A stretch of 64,000 nucleotides of DNA from assembly GCF_002858675.1 (NCBI RefSeq), contig NZ_PJZF01000004.1:124001-188000 (forward strand). The letters are read 5' to 3'. The translations under genes and the position numbers were made by a program. Positions within the stretch are counted from its first letter, which is position 1; each line of letters opens with the position of its first letter. The notes below the pieces were generated by a model, which made no database searches, was not told where the DNA came from, and was given only the letters and a program-made list of their open reading frames with translations. Positions 8,442 to 16,678 of this stretch are shown piece after piece. The stretch comes from Chimaeribacter californicus (lineage in GTDB: Bacteria > Pseudomonadota > Gammaproteobacteria > Enterobacterales > Enterobacteriaceae).

Positions 8442-9416
8442 CTAAACAGTCAGTATCACGCTTCCTGTGGTATGCCCGGCTTCAAGATCGGTGTGGGCTT
8501 TTGCCGCGTCCGTCAGCGCATATTCAGCGCCGATGTGATTTTCCAAACCGTTCTGGAGGGCAAACATAAGGTCTTCGGTTCCCTGCCTGTAAAGATCAGC
8601 ATCGTCAGCATAGGCGATTGAACTTGGCCGCATCAGGGCAATGGAGCGGGCGAACCCAAGATCCTCTACGCGTACCGGAGGAATAGGCCCGGCAGGCTGG
8701 CCCAGGCTGGCCACTATCCCAAAAGGGCGTACCACGCTGAGCGTCGAAGAGAGCAGGGTGCCGCCGACCCCGTCGATGGCAAGATGGACCCCGCGACCCT
8801 CCGCGATTGCGCGCACCCTGTCCGGCCATGCCGCATCCGTGTGAAGAAGAACGTCGGTGGCACCCGCTGCCTGAGCAATGCGCATTTTCGCCGCGGAGCC
8901 CGTTGTACCGATAACCCGGGCACCTTTCATGGTGGCCCAGCGGGTGACCATCTGCCCCAGGCCGCCCGCGGCTGAATGAACCAGGATCCAGTCACCGGCT
9001 TTAACGTGCCGTACCTTGTGAAGCAGCATGTGTGCGGTGAGGCCTCGCAGCATCGAACTGCCGGCCGTCTGCATATCTACCCCATCGGGTATTTTAATGA
9101 GCCGGCCGGCAGGAATATTCCTGAGCTCTGTATACGCGCCCATCGGGTTGCCGGTGTAGGCAACCCGATCGCCTGGGGTAAAGGTGCGGACGTTACTGCC
9201 CACCGCCTTTACTGTTCCGGCCCCCTCAAACCCCGGTATAGCCGGAGAAGAGGGCGCAGGGTAAAGCCCCGAACGGTAGTAAATATCGACAAAGTTTACG
9301 CCGATCACCTTGTGCTGAATCTGAACTTCCTCAGGGCCGGGTTCCTTCAACGCTATTTCCGTTGCTTTAAGGACGTCAGGGCCGCCGGGCTGGCTGATAA
9401 CGATGGCTACAGACAT
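8442..9416 (-). CDS. Zinc-independent quinone oxidoreductase (MDR family)
   Basis: A 324-residue medium-chain dehydrogenase of the quinone oxidoreductase type, which uses NADPH to reduce quinones by one electron or reduces enones. The N-terminal GroES-like domain includes GVNFVDIYYRSGLYP and PGFEGAGTV. The nucleotide-binding domain has LVHSAAGGLGQMV. No zinc-binding cysteines are visible. It is divergent from the LysR gene at 9524, its probable regulator. It resembles E. coli Qor in overall plan, but an exact orthologue assignment is not justified. Confidence 0.87.
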   Translation of the reverse strand: MSVAIVISQPGGPDVLKATEIALKEPGPEEVQIQHKVIGVNFVDIYYRSGLYPAPSSPAIPGFEGAGTVKAVGSNVRTFTPGDRVAYTGNPMGAYTELRNIPAGRLIKIPDGVDMQTAGSSMLRGLTAHMLLHKVRHVKAGDWILVHSAAGGLGQMVTRWATMKGARVIGTTGSAAKMRIAQAAGATDVLLHTDAAWPDRVRAIAEGRGVHLAIDGVGGTLLSSTLSVVRPFGIVASLGQPAGPIPPVRVEDLGFARSIALMRPSSIAYADDADLYRQGTEDLMFALQNGLENHIGAEYALTDAAKAHTDLEAGHTTGSVILTV

Positions 9417-9523
9417 AGTTTTTCCTCACTGTTTAAGTGAGAAAATTATAAAGTTGTTCACGTTGGGAAAAATACGGGTATAAAAGCACCATGTATGCGT
9501 AAAAATGCACAAGGAGAGCATAA

Positions 9524-10390
9524 ATGGACTGGCAGGATTTACACTACTTTCTTGCTCTGGCCCGCAAAGGCTCTATGTTCGCGGCGGCAAAAGAGCTTCA
9601 CGTAGACCATGCCACCGTAAGCCGCCGTATCGCCGCACTTGAAACCTCTCTCGGCCTTCGCCTTACGGAGCGTTTGCCCCGGCGCACCACCCTGACAGAA
9701 CAAGGGCGGGTCATTGCCTCGGTGGCTGACGAAATGAACAGGATTGCAGACCGGGTTTATTTACAGGCTAAGTCGCTGTCTGCTGCGCCAACGGCGGTTG
9801 TCAGGGTCAGCGCCTCCCCTGCTGTCGCTGCACAATTGATTGCGCCGGCCGTGGCTGACTTTATGCAAAAGCATCCGGGCGTCGCACTTTCATTATCAGG
9901 CGTCTCCCACCATGTCCAGATGGACAAAGGTGAGGCTGACATTGCGGTCCGCCTGGCAAGGCCGGATGATCCTGACCTGATCACAAGGCGGATAGGCACG
10001 ATGCGCTTCGGCTTGTACGCCTCACCTTCCTGGCTGGACATGCCCCCTGAAAGCTGGGTATTTATTGCCTACGAAAGCTCACTGGAGCATGTGACACAGC
10101 AAAAATGGCTTGGCTCTCTGCTGAACGGACGGCGGATTATCTTCAGGGCAAGCGACCTGATGGCACAGCAAGAAGCAGCCAGGAGAGGGCTGGGCGTGGT
10201 GACCTTACCCTGCTTTATGGGGGACGCTGACAGTTCACTGGTAAAACTGGCGGTAAACTCACCGCCCCCTGTCAGGAGTATATGGCTGGTTGCCTATCCG
10301 GAGCACAGGCGCGATCCCTCGGCTGTCAGGGTCATGGAATTTCTGGCTGATATCATTGGGAAAGCCTGCCCGCCTGACAGACACCCCTGA
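9524..10390 (+). CDS. LysR-family transcriptional regulator
   Basis: A 288-residue LysR protein, slightly short for the family. The DNA-binding part reads DLHYFLALARKGSMFAAAKE followed by DHATVSRRIAALE. The effector domain follows from about residue 90 and includes GEADIAVRLARP, common in the branch that controls oxidoreductase genes. The start has an AAGGAGAG site. It is divergent from the quinone oxidoreductase gene, with a 107-base AT-rich gap between, so local control of that gene is likely. Confidence 0.88.
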   Translation: MDWQDLHYFLALARKGSMFAAAKELHVDHATVSRRIAALETSLGLRLTERLPRRTTLTEQGRVIASVADEMNRIADRVYLQAKSLSAAPTAVVRVSASPAVAAQLIAPAVADFMQKHPGVALSLSGVSHHVQMDKGEADIAVRLARPDDPDLITRRIGTMRFGLYASPSWLDMPPESWVFIAYESSLEHVTQQKWLGSLLNGRRIIFRASDLMAQQEAARRGLGVVTLPCFMGDADSSLVKLAVNSPPPVRSIWLVAYPEHRRDPSAVRVMEFLADIIGKACPPDRHP

Positions 10391-10415
10391 CACAGGGATT
10401 GGGGTGTCCTCTTTT

Positions 10416-11321
10416 CTAGGGGATATCGGGTGAGTCCTTCTGCTGATGCCAGGCGGCAATTTCCTCATCCAACCAGGCAATAAAGAGTGAAGCTTCCGGC
10501 TTTTGCTCTGCTGACGGGGAGGTGACCAGCCAATATGGCCAGGGATAGGGTGCAGTAAAGGGCGTGAGCTGTACCAGCTCTCCCCTTGCGATAGCCTCGT
10601 GAACCAGAGAGCGCCGTTCCAGGGCGATACCTTTACTCAGCCGCACAGCCTCCAGCACCAGATTAGAGTCGTTAATGCATAAACCGGTCGGGACAATCTC
10701 TCTCTCCAGCCCGGCGTTGGTGCACCAGGTTTTCCACGACTCCATTGAGAAGATAATTTTACTTTTGGCCACTTCTGAGGGTGTTCCGGGCAGCACACCA
10801 CCATTAAAACAAGGCGCGGCGACAACGATCAGCTCATCTGAAAAAAGATAATGGCTTTTCATCCCCTCCCAGTCGCCTTTACCCATACGAATGGCAATAT
10901 CTACGCCTTCCTGCAGCATGTTGGTTATGGTCAGGCTGGCCTGCAGCCTCAGCGTGATATGAGGGTATTTCGTGCGAAACCGCTCAAGGCGCGGCAACAG
11001 CCAGTGGCACCCAAAAGAGGGCACCATCGCCAGGGTCAACTCCCGCCTTCGCGGCTTGACCTGCACGAGTCTTGTGGCGTCGGCGATATTTTTCAGCGCC
11101 TCGCGCACCTGTAAAGCGTAAAGCCGCCCTTCTTCATTAATTTGTACTCCCCGGCCATGACGAATAAACAGCTTTACGCCGATAATTTCTTCCAGCACTT
11201 TTATTTGTTGGCTGATGGCAGAATGCGTAACATGCAAATCTTTAGCCGCTAACGTCACGCTACCAAGACGAGCCACTGCTTCAAAACTACGCAAACTCGC
11301 AATGGGTGGAAAATCAGACAT
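10416..11321 (-). CDS. LysR-family transcriptional regulator, GcvA-like
   Basis: A 301-residue regulator with the GcvA-type opening PPIASLRSFEAVARLGSVTL, followed by HTHSAISQQIKVLE-like sequence in the recognition helix region. The effector domain contains PRLERFRTKYPHITLRL and EGVDIAIRMG, standard for this group. It is convergent with the LysR gene at 9524 and divergent from the GST gene at 11650, which is its most likely target. Confidence 0.88.
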   Translation of the reverse strand: MSDFPPIASLRSFEAVARLGSVTLAAKDLHVTHSAISQQIKVLEEIIGVKLFIRHGRGVQINEEGRLYALQVREALKNIADATRLVQVKPRRRELTLAMVPSFGCHWLLPRLERFRTKYPHITLRLQASLTITNMLQEGVDIAIRMGKGDWEGMKSHYLFSDELIVVAAPCFNGGVLPGTPSEVAKSKIIFSMESWKTWCTNAGLEREIVPTGLCINDSNLVLEAVRLSKGIALERRSLVHEAIARGELVQLTPFTAPYPWPYWLVTSPSAEQKPEASLFIAWLDEEIAAWHQQKDSPDIP

Positions 11322-11649
11322 GATAAAACTCCCTTACCGCCTCTCACTATGCCAACGTTACCATACCGTAAAAGCTTTTAAAGCTTATCTGGAAATATGG
11401 GGAACTCTATATAAAATAGTTATAACCCAATGAATTTAAAAGAAAAGATGATATAAGTGAAAGTTGATCGGCCCGGCAATATGTCAGCGTTAATGACAGC
11501 TCAGGTTAGATACTCATGATATTAAAGGTAATGAATATATTGTAATCTTTCATCACTCTATTAACCGGGTGGTAAAAGGGCGGGATTATCCCCGGCTGGT
11601 CTATTTATATTAATTAACCGCATGATTTTTTAGATACAGGAAAACAGGA
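11322..11649. other. AT-rich divergent promoter region between LysR and GST genes
   Basis: These 328 bases hold no gene-like frame. They are strongly AT-rich with several TATAAA/TATAAT-like elements, consistent with divergent promoters and with H-NS binding. I could not single out one convincing operator. Confidence 0.5.
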
Positions 11650-12255
11650 ATGATGAAACTTATTGGCATGATGGATTCTCCTTATGTAAGGCGCGTGGCC
11701 ATATCCCTTGAACTTTACGGCATTGAGTTTGAAAACCTGCCACTGTCAGTATTCAGCACCTTCGACGCGTTCTCCAAAATTAACCCGGCGGTAAAAGCGC
11801 CCACGCTGATTCTGGATAACGGCGTAACATTGATGGACTCATCGCTGATCCTTAATTATTTTGAGGCACAGGCTGATACCCACCGGAAACGCCTGCCTGC
11901 TTCCCCGGATGCACTGGCAAAAGAACTTCAGGTATTGGGTTTTATTCTCTCCGCGTGTGAAAAAGCGGTACAACATGTTTATGAACATAATCTCCGGCCC
12001 GCGGAGAAACAGCATCAGCCCTGGATTGAGCGTATTACTCACCAGCTGCTGGCTGCCTGCCGGGAATGGCATGTTCTACTGGGGAATCGCCCTGTTTCCA
12101 CAACGCCCGATCAGGTATCGATAACCAGCACCGTAGTATGGACATTTATTCAGACAATGATCCCCCATGTCGTGCCGGTTAATGATTTTAAAAATATCCA
12201 GTCAATGACTGAAGCATTCGAAGCCCATCCGGCATTTAAAAAATATCCTCTGTGA
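11650..12255 (+). CDS. Glutathione S-transferase family protein
   Basis: A 201-residue soluble protein. The thioredoxin-like N-domain has MMDSPYVRRVAISLELYG at the glutathione-site helix, then the cis-proline and glutathione-binding segments AVKAPTLILDNG and LMDSSLILNYFEAQ. The rest is the all-helical C-domain. A serine (Ser10) takes the catalytic place, as in many bacterial GSTs. Two ATG codons occur in tandem; the first is reported. It is divergent from a GcvA-like LysR gene. Its likely role is conjugation or reduction of an electrophile; the substrate is not known. Confidence 0.87.
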   Translation: MMKLIGMMDSPYVRRVAISLELYGIEFENLPLSVFSTFDAFSKINPAVKAPTLILDNGVTLMDSSLILNYFEAQADTHRKRLPASPDALAKELQVLGFILSACEKAVQHVYEHNLRPAEKQHQPWIERITHQLLAACREWHVLLGNRPVSTTPDQVSITSTVVWTFIQTMIPHVVPVNDFKNIQSMTEAFEAHPAFKKYPL

Positions 12256-12390
12256 TGTAAGAGGTTTGATTATGGTTGTCCCTGATAAGCAAAAAACGCA
12301 CATTCCGCACTATTCCTTATGCTAAGCATTGGATTCAGGCAATATTTTATGTAATCTTCTGTACTCATGTACTAGCCAAGGAGATTAAAG

Positions 12391-12693
12391 GTGAATTTTT
12401 CGTCCATTGAAGAGGTGAGAAATCGCATCGACCACATCGATAGCGAACTGGTTAACATTATCGCTCAGCGCGCCGAATGTGTTAAAGCGGCTGCGGCTTT
12501 CAAAACCGACCACTCGGCCGTTCGTGCTCCCGACCGCGTTCAACAGGTAATCGACAAGGTACGTAAGAAAGCTGCTGAAGCAGGGCTTCCCGAAGTGATT
12601 ATCGAGAAAGTCTATCGAACCATGATCGACGCGTTTATTGATTATGAGCTTGAACACCACGACCAATTGCGACAGGAAAAGGCCATCAACTGA
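12391..12693 (+). CDS. Chorismate mutase / isochorismate-pyruvate lyase fold (AroQ class) protein
   Basis: A 100-residue all-helical protein starting at GTG after an AAGGAGAT site. The pattern IEEVRNRIDHIDSELVNIIA, then KAAAAFK, fits the AroQ chorismate mutase fold, with the basic and polar residues that hold the substrate. Its length matches stand-alone isochorismate-pyruvate lyases such as PchB, which make salicylate. No isochorismate synthase or siderophore genes lie nearby, so mutase and lyase cannot be told apart. Its last 20 or so bases are repeated 96 bases downstream. Confidence 0.78.
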   Translation: MNFSSIEEVRNRIDHIDSELVNIIAQRAECVKAAAAFKTDHSAVRAPDRVQQVIDKVRKKAAEAGLPEVIIEKVYRTMIDAFIDYELEHHDQLRQEKAIN

Positions 12694-12780
12694 GAAGCGT
12701 GTTGCTTACCAGGCCACCACGTTCCCGAAACGGTCCAGATACTTGGTTTTCTTAATGACCCATTGCGACAGGAAAAGCCG
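12661..12780 (+). repeat. Partial tandem duplication of the chorismate-mutase gene end
   Basis: The segments 12661-12681 and 12757-12777 (GACC, then ATTGCGACAGGAAAAG after one variable base) match at 20 of 21 positions. The 96-base step between them contains the displaced SDR 3' fragment. This looks like a recombination scar, not a regulatory array. Confidence 0.6.
12703..12743 (+). repeat. 41-bp direct repeat, right copy (displaced SDR 3' fragment)
   Basis: Matches 3312-3352 at 40 of 41 positions in the same orientation. On the minus strand it would encode the last residues of the SDR, YLDRFGNVV and two more, but no upstream gene body remains. Confidence 0.85.
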
Positions 12781-12794
12781 GTAACAATGGATGT

Positions 12795-13691
12795 TTATAC
12801 CGAACGGGCAATATGTTCACGTAGCCACTGATGAGCCTGGTCACGGTGGACACGTTCGGGCCAGAGCATGAGCATCTCGAAGCCCGGCACGTCAAGGGGA
12901 GGCTCGACAACCTGTAGCGCGTCGTTTCCACAAACCAGTCGCCGGGGCACCATGGCGACCAGATCGGTGCTCGTCAGAACCGCACCAAGGAGCAGAAAAC
13001 CCGGCACTGACAGCGAGACACGGCGTGTCATGCCCTGCTCGGCCAACACCGTATCTGTCGCACCATGAAATCCGCCCCCTTCGGGCGAGACAATCACATG
13101 GTCGAGCTGACAGAACGTCGCCAGCGAAGGCGGGCTCTGCAAGTGAGGATGGCCGGCGCGGCCGGCGAGCACGTAGCGTTCCGTGAACAACGTACGGCGA
13201 TGTAAATCCAGCGGCGCTTCGGCACCTGTCATGAAAGCAAGGTCAATATCACCTTGTTCCGCTTTCCTCGCCACCTGTGAGGGAAGACTTTGTACGATCG
13301 CCAGACGTGCCGCTGGTGCAGCGGCACGCAGCATCTCCAGGGCAGGCACGAGGATAGTTAACGCACCGTAGTCAAAGGCGGCGACACGCCAACTCTGATT
13401 TGCCAGGGCAGGGTCGAAGGGATTTGACGGTGCGACCACCTGTTGCAGGGCTGCCAATGCCTGCCGCAGAGGCTCACGCAGCCCGTCGGCGCGTGCGGTC
13501 GGCCGCATCCCCCGGGGGCCGGGCAGCAGCAAGGGATCGCCAAATAACTCCCGCAGCCGGGAGAGCTGAACGCTGACGCCAGGCTGTGACAGATGTAAAC
13601 GTTCAGCCGCACGCGTGACGTTGTGTTCTATCAAAAGCGCATCGAGAGTGACCAGCAGATTTAAGTCGATACCTTTTAGGCTATTACTCAT
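12795..13691 (-). CDS. LysR-family transcriptional regulator, NodD-like
   Basis: A 298-residue LysR protein with the opening KGIDLNLLVTLDALLIEHNV and the recognition helix LSQPGVSVQLSRLRELF. It ends in WPERVHRDQAHQWLRE, the ending typical of the NodD-like branch. It is divergent from the flavodoxin-fold oxidoreductase at 13777 with an 85-base AT-rich gap, so it is probably that gene's regulator. Confidence 0.88.
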   Translation of the reverse strand: MSNSLKGIDLNLLVTLDALLIEHNVTRAAERLHLSQPGVSVQLSRLRELFGDPLLLPGPRGMRPTARADGLREPLRQALAALQQVVAPSNPFDPALANQSWRVAAFDYGALTILVPALEMLRAAAPAARLAIVQSLPSQVARKAEQGDIDLAFMTGAEAPLDLHRRTLFTERYVLAGRAGHPHLQSPPSLATFCQLDHVIVSPEGGGFHGATDTVLAEQGMTRRVSLSVPGFLLLGAVLTSTDLVAMVPRRLVCGNDALQVVEPPLDVPGFEMLMLWPERVHRDQAHQWLREHIARSV

Positions 13692-13776
13692 GACAATACC
13701 AGATATATTGGAAATTCATTTCAACTATACCTCATACGAAATTACTGTGTCCTCATCTACTCATGAGGCATAAATT

Positions 13777-14547
13777 ATGAACATTCTTCTTGTCCACGCA
13801 CAGCCAGAAAGCACGTCTTTAACGCGCCACCTCGTCAACATTGCTACTGAGGTATTGACGGCCCAAGGCCATACAGTGGTCGAGTCCGATCTCTATGGTA
13901 TGGCGTGGAAAGCCGTGTTTGACGGCCGGGACTTCCCCAATCGAAGCAATCCTGAGCGTCTGTCATTCATTGGGGAGTCGGAACACGCCTTTGCACATGG
14001 CTGCCAGACGTCAGACGTCGAACAAGAGCAACGCAAAGTCCTGGCTGCGGATGCGGTGATTATGCTGTTCCCGCTCTGGTGGTTCAGCATGCCCGCGATC
14101 ATGAAAGGCTGGATAGAGCGGGTGTGGGCCTATGGCCTGGCGTATGGATATCAAGGCAAGGGCAATGCGCATCGCTATGGAGAGGGTGGCTTCATGGGCA
14201 AACGTGCATTGCTGGCCGTGTCCGTCGGTGGCCCGGAACAAGATTATTCTCCCAGGGGCATCAATGGCCCCCTGGAACAACTCCTGTTTCCCATCACACA
14301 TGGTGCGCTGTTTTACACCGGCATGGAGGTATTACCCACGTTTGCGGTTTATGGAAGCGGGCGGCTCGATGCTGACGCTCTGCGCAGGGTGGAGGCCAAT
14401 TGGCGCAACCGGCTGGAAGGACTCTTTGACGATGCGCCGATTCCCTTTCGGTTACAAAATGAGGGTAGCTACCCGGATCATCATGCTTTGGCCGATCATA
14501 TTGCGCCGGGCCAAACAGGGCTGGCAGCACACATTGCTGATACTTAA
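13777..14547 (+). CDS. NAD(P)H-dependent oxidoreductase, flavodoxin-like fold (MdaB/quinone reductase type)
   Basis: A 256-residue soluble flavoprotein. The first strand and loop (MNILLVHAQPESTSLTRHLV) bind FMN or FAD phosphate. The core motif FPLWWFSMPAIMKGWIERVW is characteristic of the Flavodoxin_2 group, which includes MdaB and mammalian quinone reductase. These reduce quinones by two electrons and so protect against redox cycling. It is divergent from a NodD-like LysR gene. Confidence 0.87.
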   Translation: MNILLVHAQPESTSLTRHLVNIATEVLTAQGHTVVESDLYGMAWKAVFDGRDFPNRSNPERLSFIGESEHAFAHGCQTSDVEQEQRKVLAADAVIMLFPLWWFSMPAIMKGWIERVWAYGLAYGYQGKGNAHRYGEGGFMGKRALLAVSVGGPEQDYSPRGINGPLEQLLFPITHGALFYTGMEVLPTFAVYGSGRLDADALRRVEANWRNRLEGLFDDAPIPFRLQNEGSYPDHHALADHIAPGQTGLAAHIADT

Positions 14548-14781
14548 CAAGAGCCTGAAACTCACAGATAAGGCGTTAATGATATGCAGTAAGGCAATGA
14601 ACAATGGATATCTGTGTCAATGTCGGCTGCCAACCCCGTTCAGAATAACGTGATAGCATAAAGAGAAAGGGCTGCCGGCGTGAACGGCCGCCCTGCTGAA
14701 TGCATTTCCCTTAATCTCTTCCCGGGTCTGTATGGTTGCGCATGTTGGGTTGATGGCACCACATTACACAGGGAGTACGTC

Positions 14782-15513
14782 TTAAGGCGCGACCTGGAGC
14801 ACGGGCCGCAACATGATCTCTTCAACCAGCACATTAGCGGGCTGGGCAAACGCATACACCAAGGCCTGAGCGACATCCTCTGCACTAAGCGCATCAAGCT
14901 TTTCACGACGCTCTTTCATCGCTTCGCTGACATTCTGGCCAAATTCAGTCCAGACGGCCCCCGGCTCTATGACTGACACACGGATCCGGTCTGGGCCCAG
15001 TTCTTTGCGTAGTGCATCATGAAAACCGACGACGGCATATTTGGTTGCGCTGTACACCGACCAGTTCTGCACACCATAACGCCCACCTACACTGGAAACA
15101 GACGAGATCATGGCCCCCGCACGGCCGCGCATTAATGGAATAGCTTCATGTGTACAGTTGAAAACACCATGCAGATTAACGTCAACCATGGTTTTCCAGT
15201 CTTCCGGCGTGCTCTCCTCAAACGATGCACTGACGCCTGTTCCGGCATTATTAAAAAGTAAGTCCAGGCCACCAAAACGCACTCGCACCTGCTCAAAAAG
15301 GGCTTTTACCTGGGCGTGATCGGCTACATCAACCTGAACAACAGTAGCAGCATCACCCAGTTCTTTTGCCAGTGCAGTGAGCCGGTCGATACGGCGCGCA
15401 GCCAGGATGACATGCGTCCCTTCCGCAACCAGAAGGCGTGCAGCAGCCTGACCTATACCGCTCGATGCCCCGGTGATAACGGCAACTTTGCCCGTGAGAT
15501 CCTGCATTTTCAT
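14782..15513 (-). CDS. Short-chain dehydrogenase/reductase (SDR)
   Basis: A 243-residue classical SDR: cofactor motif TGASSGIG, NNAG at the end of strand 4, and the catalytic Ser and YSATK (with Tyr and Lys) in SVYSATKYAVVGFHDALR. AARRIDRL after strand 2 indicates NADP. The ending EEIMLRPVLQ resembles YdfG-like 3-hydroxy acid or serine dehydrogenases. No regulator adjoins it directly. The substrate is unknown. Confidence 0.87.
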   Translation of the reverse strand: MKMQDLTGKVAVITGASSGIGQAAARLLVAEGTHVILAARRIDRLTALAKELGDAATVVQVDVADHAQVKALFEQVRVRFGGLDLLFNNAGTGVSASFEESTPEDWKTMVDVNLHGVFNCTHEAIPLMRGRAGAMISSVSSVGGRYGVQNWSVYSATKYAVVGFHDALRKELGPDRIRVSVIEPGAVWTEFGQNVSEAMKERREKLDALSAEDVAQALVYAFAQPANVLVEEIMLRPVLQVAP

Positions 15514-15897
15514 GATAATTCTCCGATTAATGATTTAACGGTGGCGAGGTGCCAGGTTCACGCTCCTGACGGGTTAATTTCAGAATCAATTTTCTAAATA
15601 ATTCCCGTAGGTTAAGAAAAGTGCATCACGCGTCTTAACAATTCCTGCTTATGGGTGGCTGACGGCTCCGACCGCGCTATGGAGTATGGTCTATATAGAA
15701 AGGGCGATTGAGTAAAAAAAGCGAAAACACAGCTGCTTACATTCGGAATCCCTTCAAAAGGAGAGGGTACTTCCCTTAGATAGCAATGTTTTTATTGAAA
15801 GCTCTGCCTTCATCTATCACCTATTCAATATTGAGACGGTTATATCATGGGTTTTCTGTATTACTTCTCAGGTTAACCTGTCTCAATAATTACCCGC
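15514..15897. other. AT-rich intergenic stretch
   Basis: About 380 bases with no convincing gene. It must carry the SDR promoter. Around 15740-15775 the sequence GGAATCCC followed by a GGAGAGGG segment faintly recalls an IS200/IS605 right end, but the match is too loose to call. Confidence 0.4.
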
Positions 15898-16195
15898 TCA
15901 GGCAATATTATTTTCGTGGCTGTCATGGTAAATCAGCTCAAAGTCCGGGAGTGTCGGTACATGTAATTTCAACCAGTCCAGGAGGATGCCGATATTCGTT
16001 TTTTAGCTGAGTTTTCTGGCCAGACCAGGTAATAACCGTCTCCTGTTGAAATCGCCTCCCTGAAGGGGAGTGAAAGGAGCCCGCTCTCTATGTTCTATGG
16101 CCATGGGAACAGCCTGGAATGGAAGCAGTATCTGCTCAGTGAGCCAGGTGCGCTTAATCCTGCACGCTGTCAGCTTCAGCTTCATATAAATAAGG
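15898..16195 (-). pseudogene. LysR-family regulator, frameshifted C-terminal remnant
   Basis: On the minus strand, pieces of a LysR effector-domain C-terminus can be read in different frames: AVPMAIEH, then ESGLLSLPFREA, then GYYLVWPENSAKK, then IGILLDWLKLHVPTLPDFE to a stop at 15898. At least two single-base frame changes separate them, and the DNA-binding N-terminus is missing. The wording (YYLVWPENSAK, then a WL helix) is that of GcvA-type regulators. It lies divergent from a truncated LysE gene, so the two look like a decayed regulator-exporter pair. Confidence 0.75.
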
Positions 16196-16208
16196 ACAAA
16201 TCGTCAAA

Positions 16209-16496
16209 ATGAACATGACTCTGCTTGTCGCTTACATACTTTCGGTCATGATGCTGCTGCTGACCCCGGGCCCGGTGGTGGCGCTGATTACCGGAACAGC
16301 AGCGCGTTACGGATACCGCAACGCTTTTGCCACAGCCGCCGGCACGAACGGAGCCTCGCTCGTGCTGATTGCACTGGCGACGCTCATGCTGAAAGGTGTT
16401 GTTTCCGTGTCACCGCTGTGGCTTAGTCTGCTTGTCGTTGCCTGCTTTGGCGTGATTTATAATGTGTCAGGACTGACAACTAACCCGCTTTTTTAG
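16209..16496 (+). pseudogene. LysE/RhtB-family exporter, truncated
   Basis: The first 75 or so residues are a good LysE/RhtB start, with the hallmark LLTPGPVVALITGTAARYGY. The frame ends after 95 residues, where the family needs about 200, and the C-terminal residues do not resemble the family. Only two or three membrane segments remain. A deletion near 16460 most likely removed the rest. Confidence 0.75.
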
Positions 16497-16678
16497 CATG
16501 ACGGGCCTCTCCCGGCTAATTGACTGCTCCCTGGTGTTATTTAGTCTGCTTCCGGCACATAGCCAACCACCAGGCTCGTTCTCTGCCAACGTTGAGTGAA
16601 AAGCCGATATTGACGATTAAACAGCCCGTTCAGCCGTAAGCACCGCGTTACCCGTAACCGCATGGGGCCGGGGCATCG

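Noticed and set aside
15740-15775. Possible IS200/IS605 right-end trace
   Set aside because: Only a loose resemblance to the end sequence, with no transposase fragment beside it.
15786-16010. 74-codon plus-strand frame
   Set aside because: It is antisense to the LysR remnant and has no ribosome site or family features.
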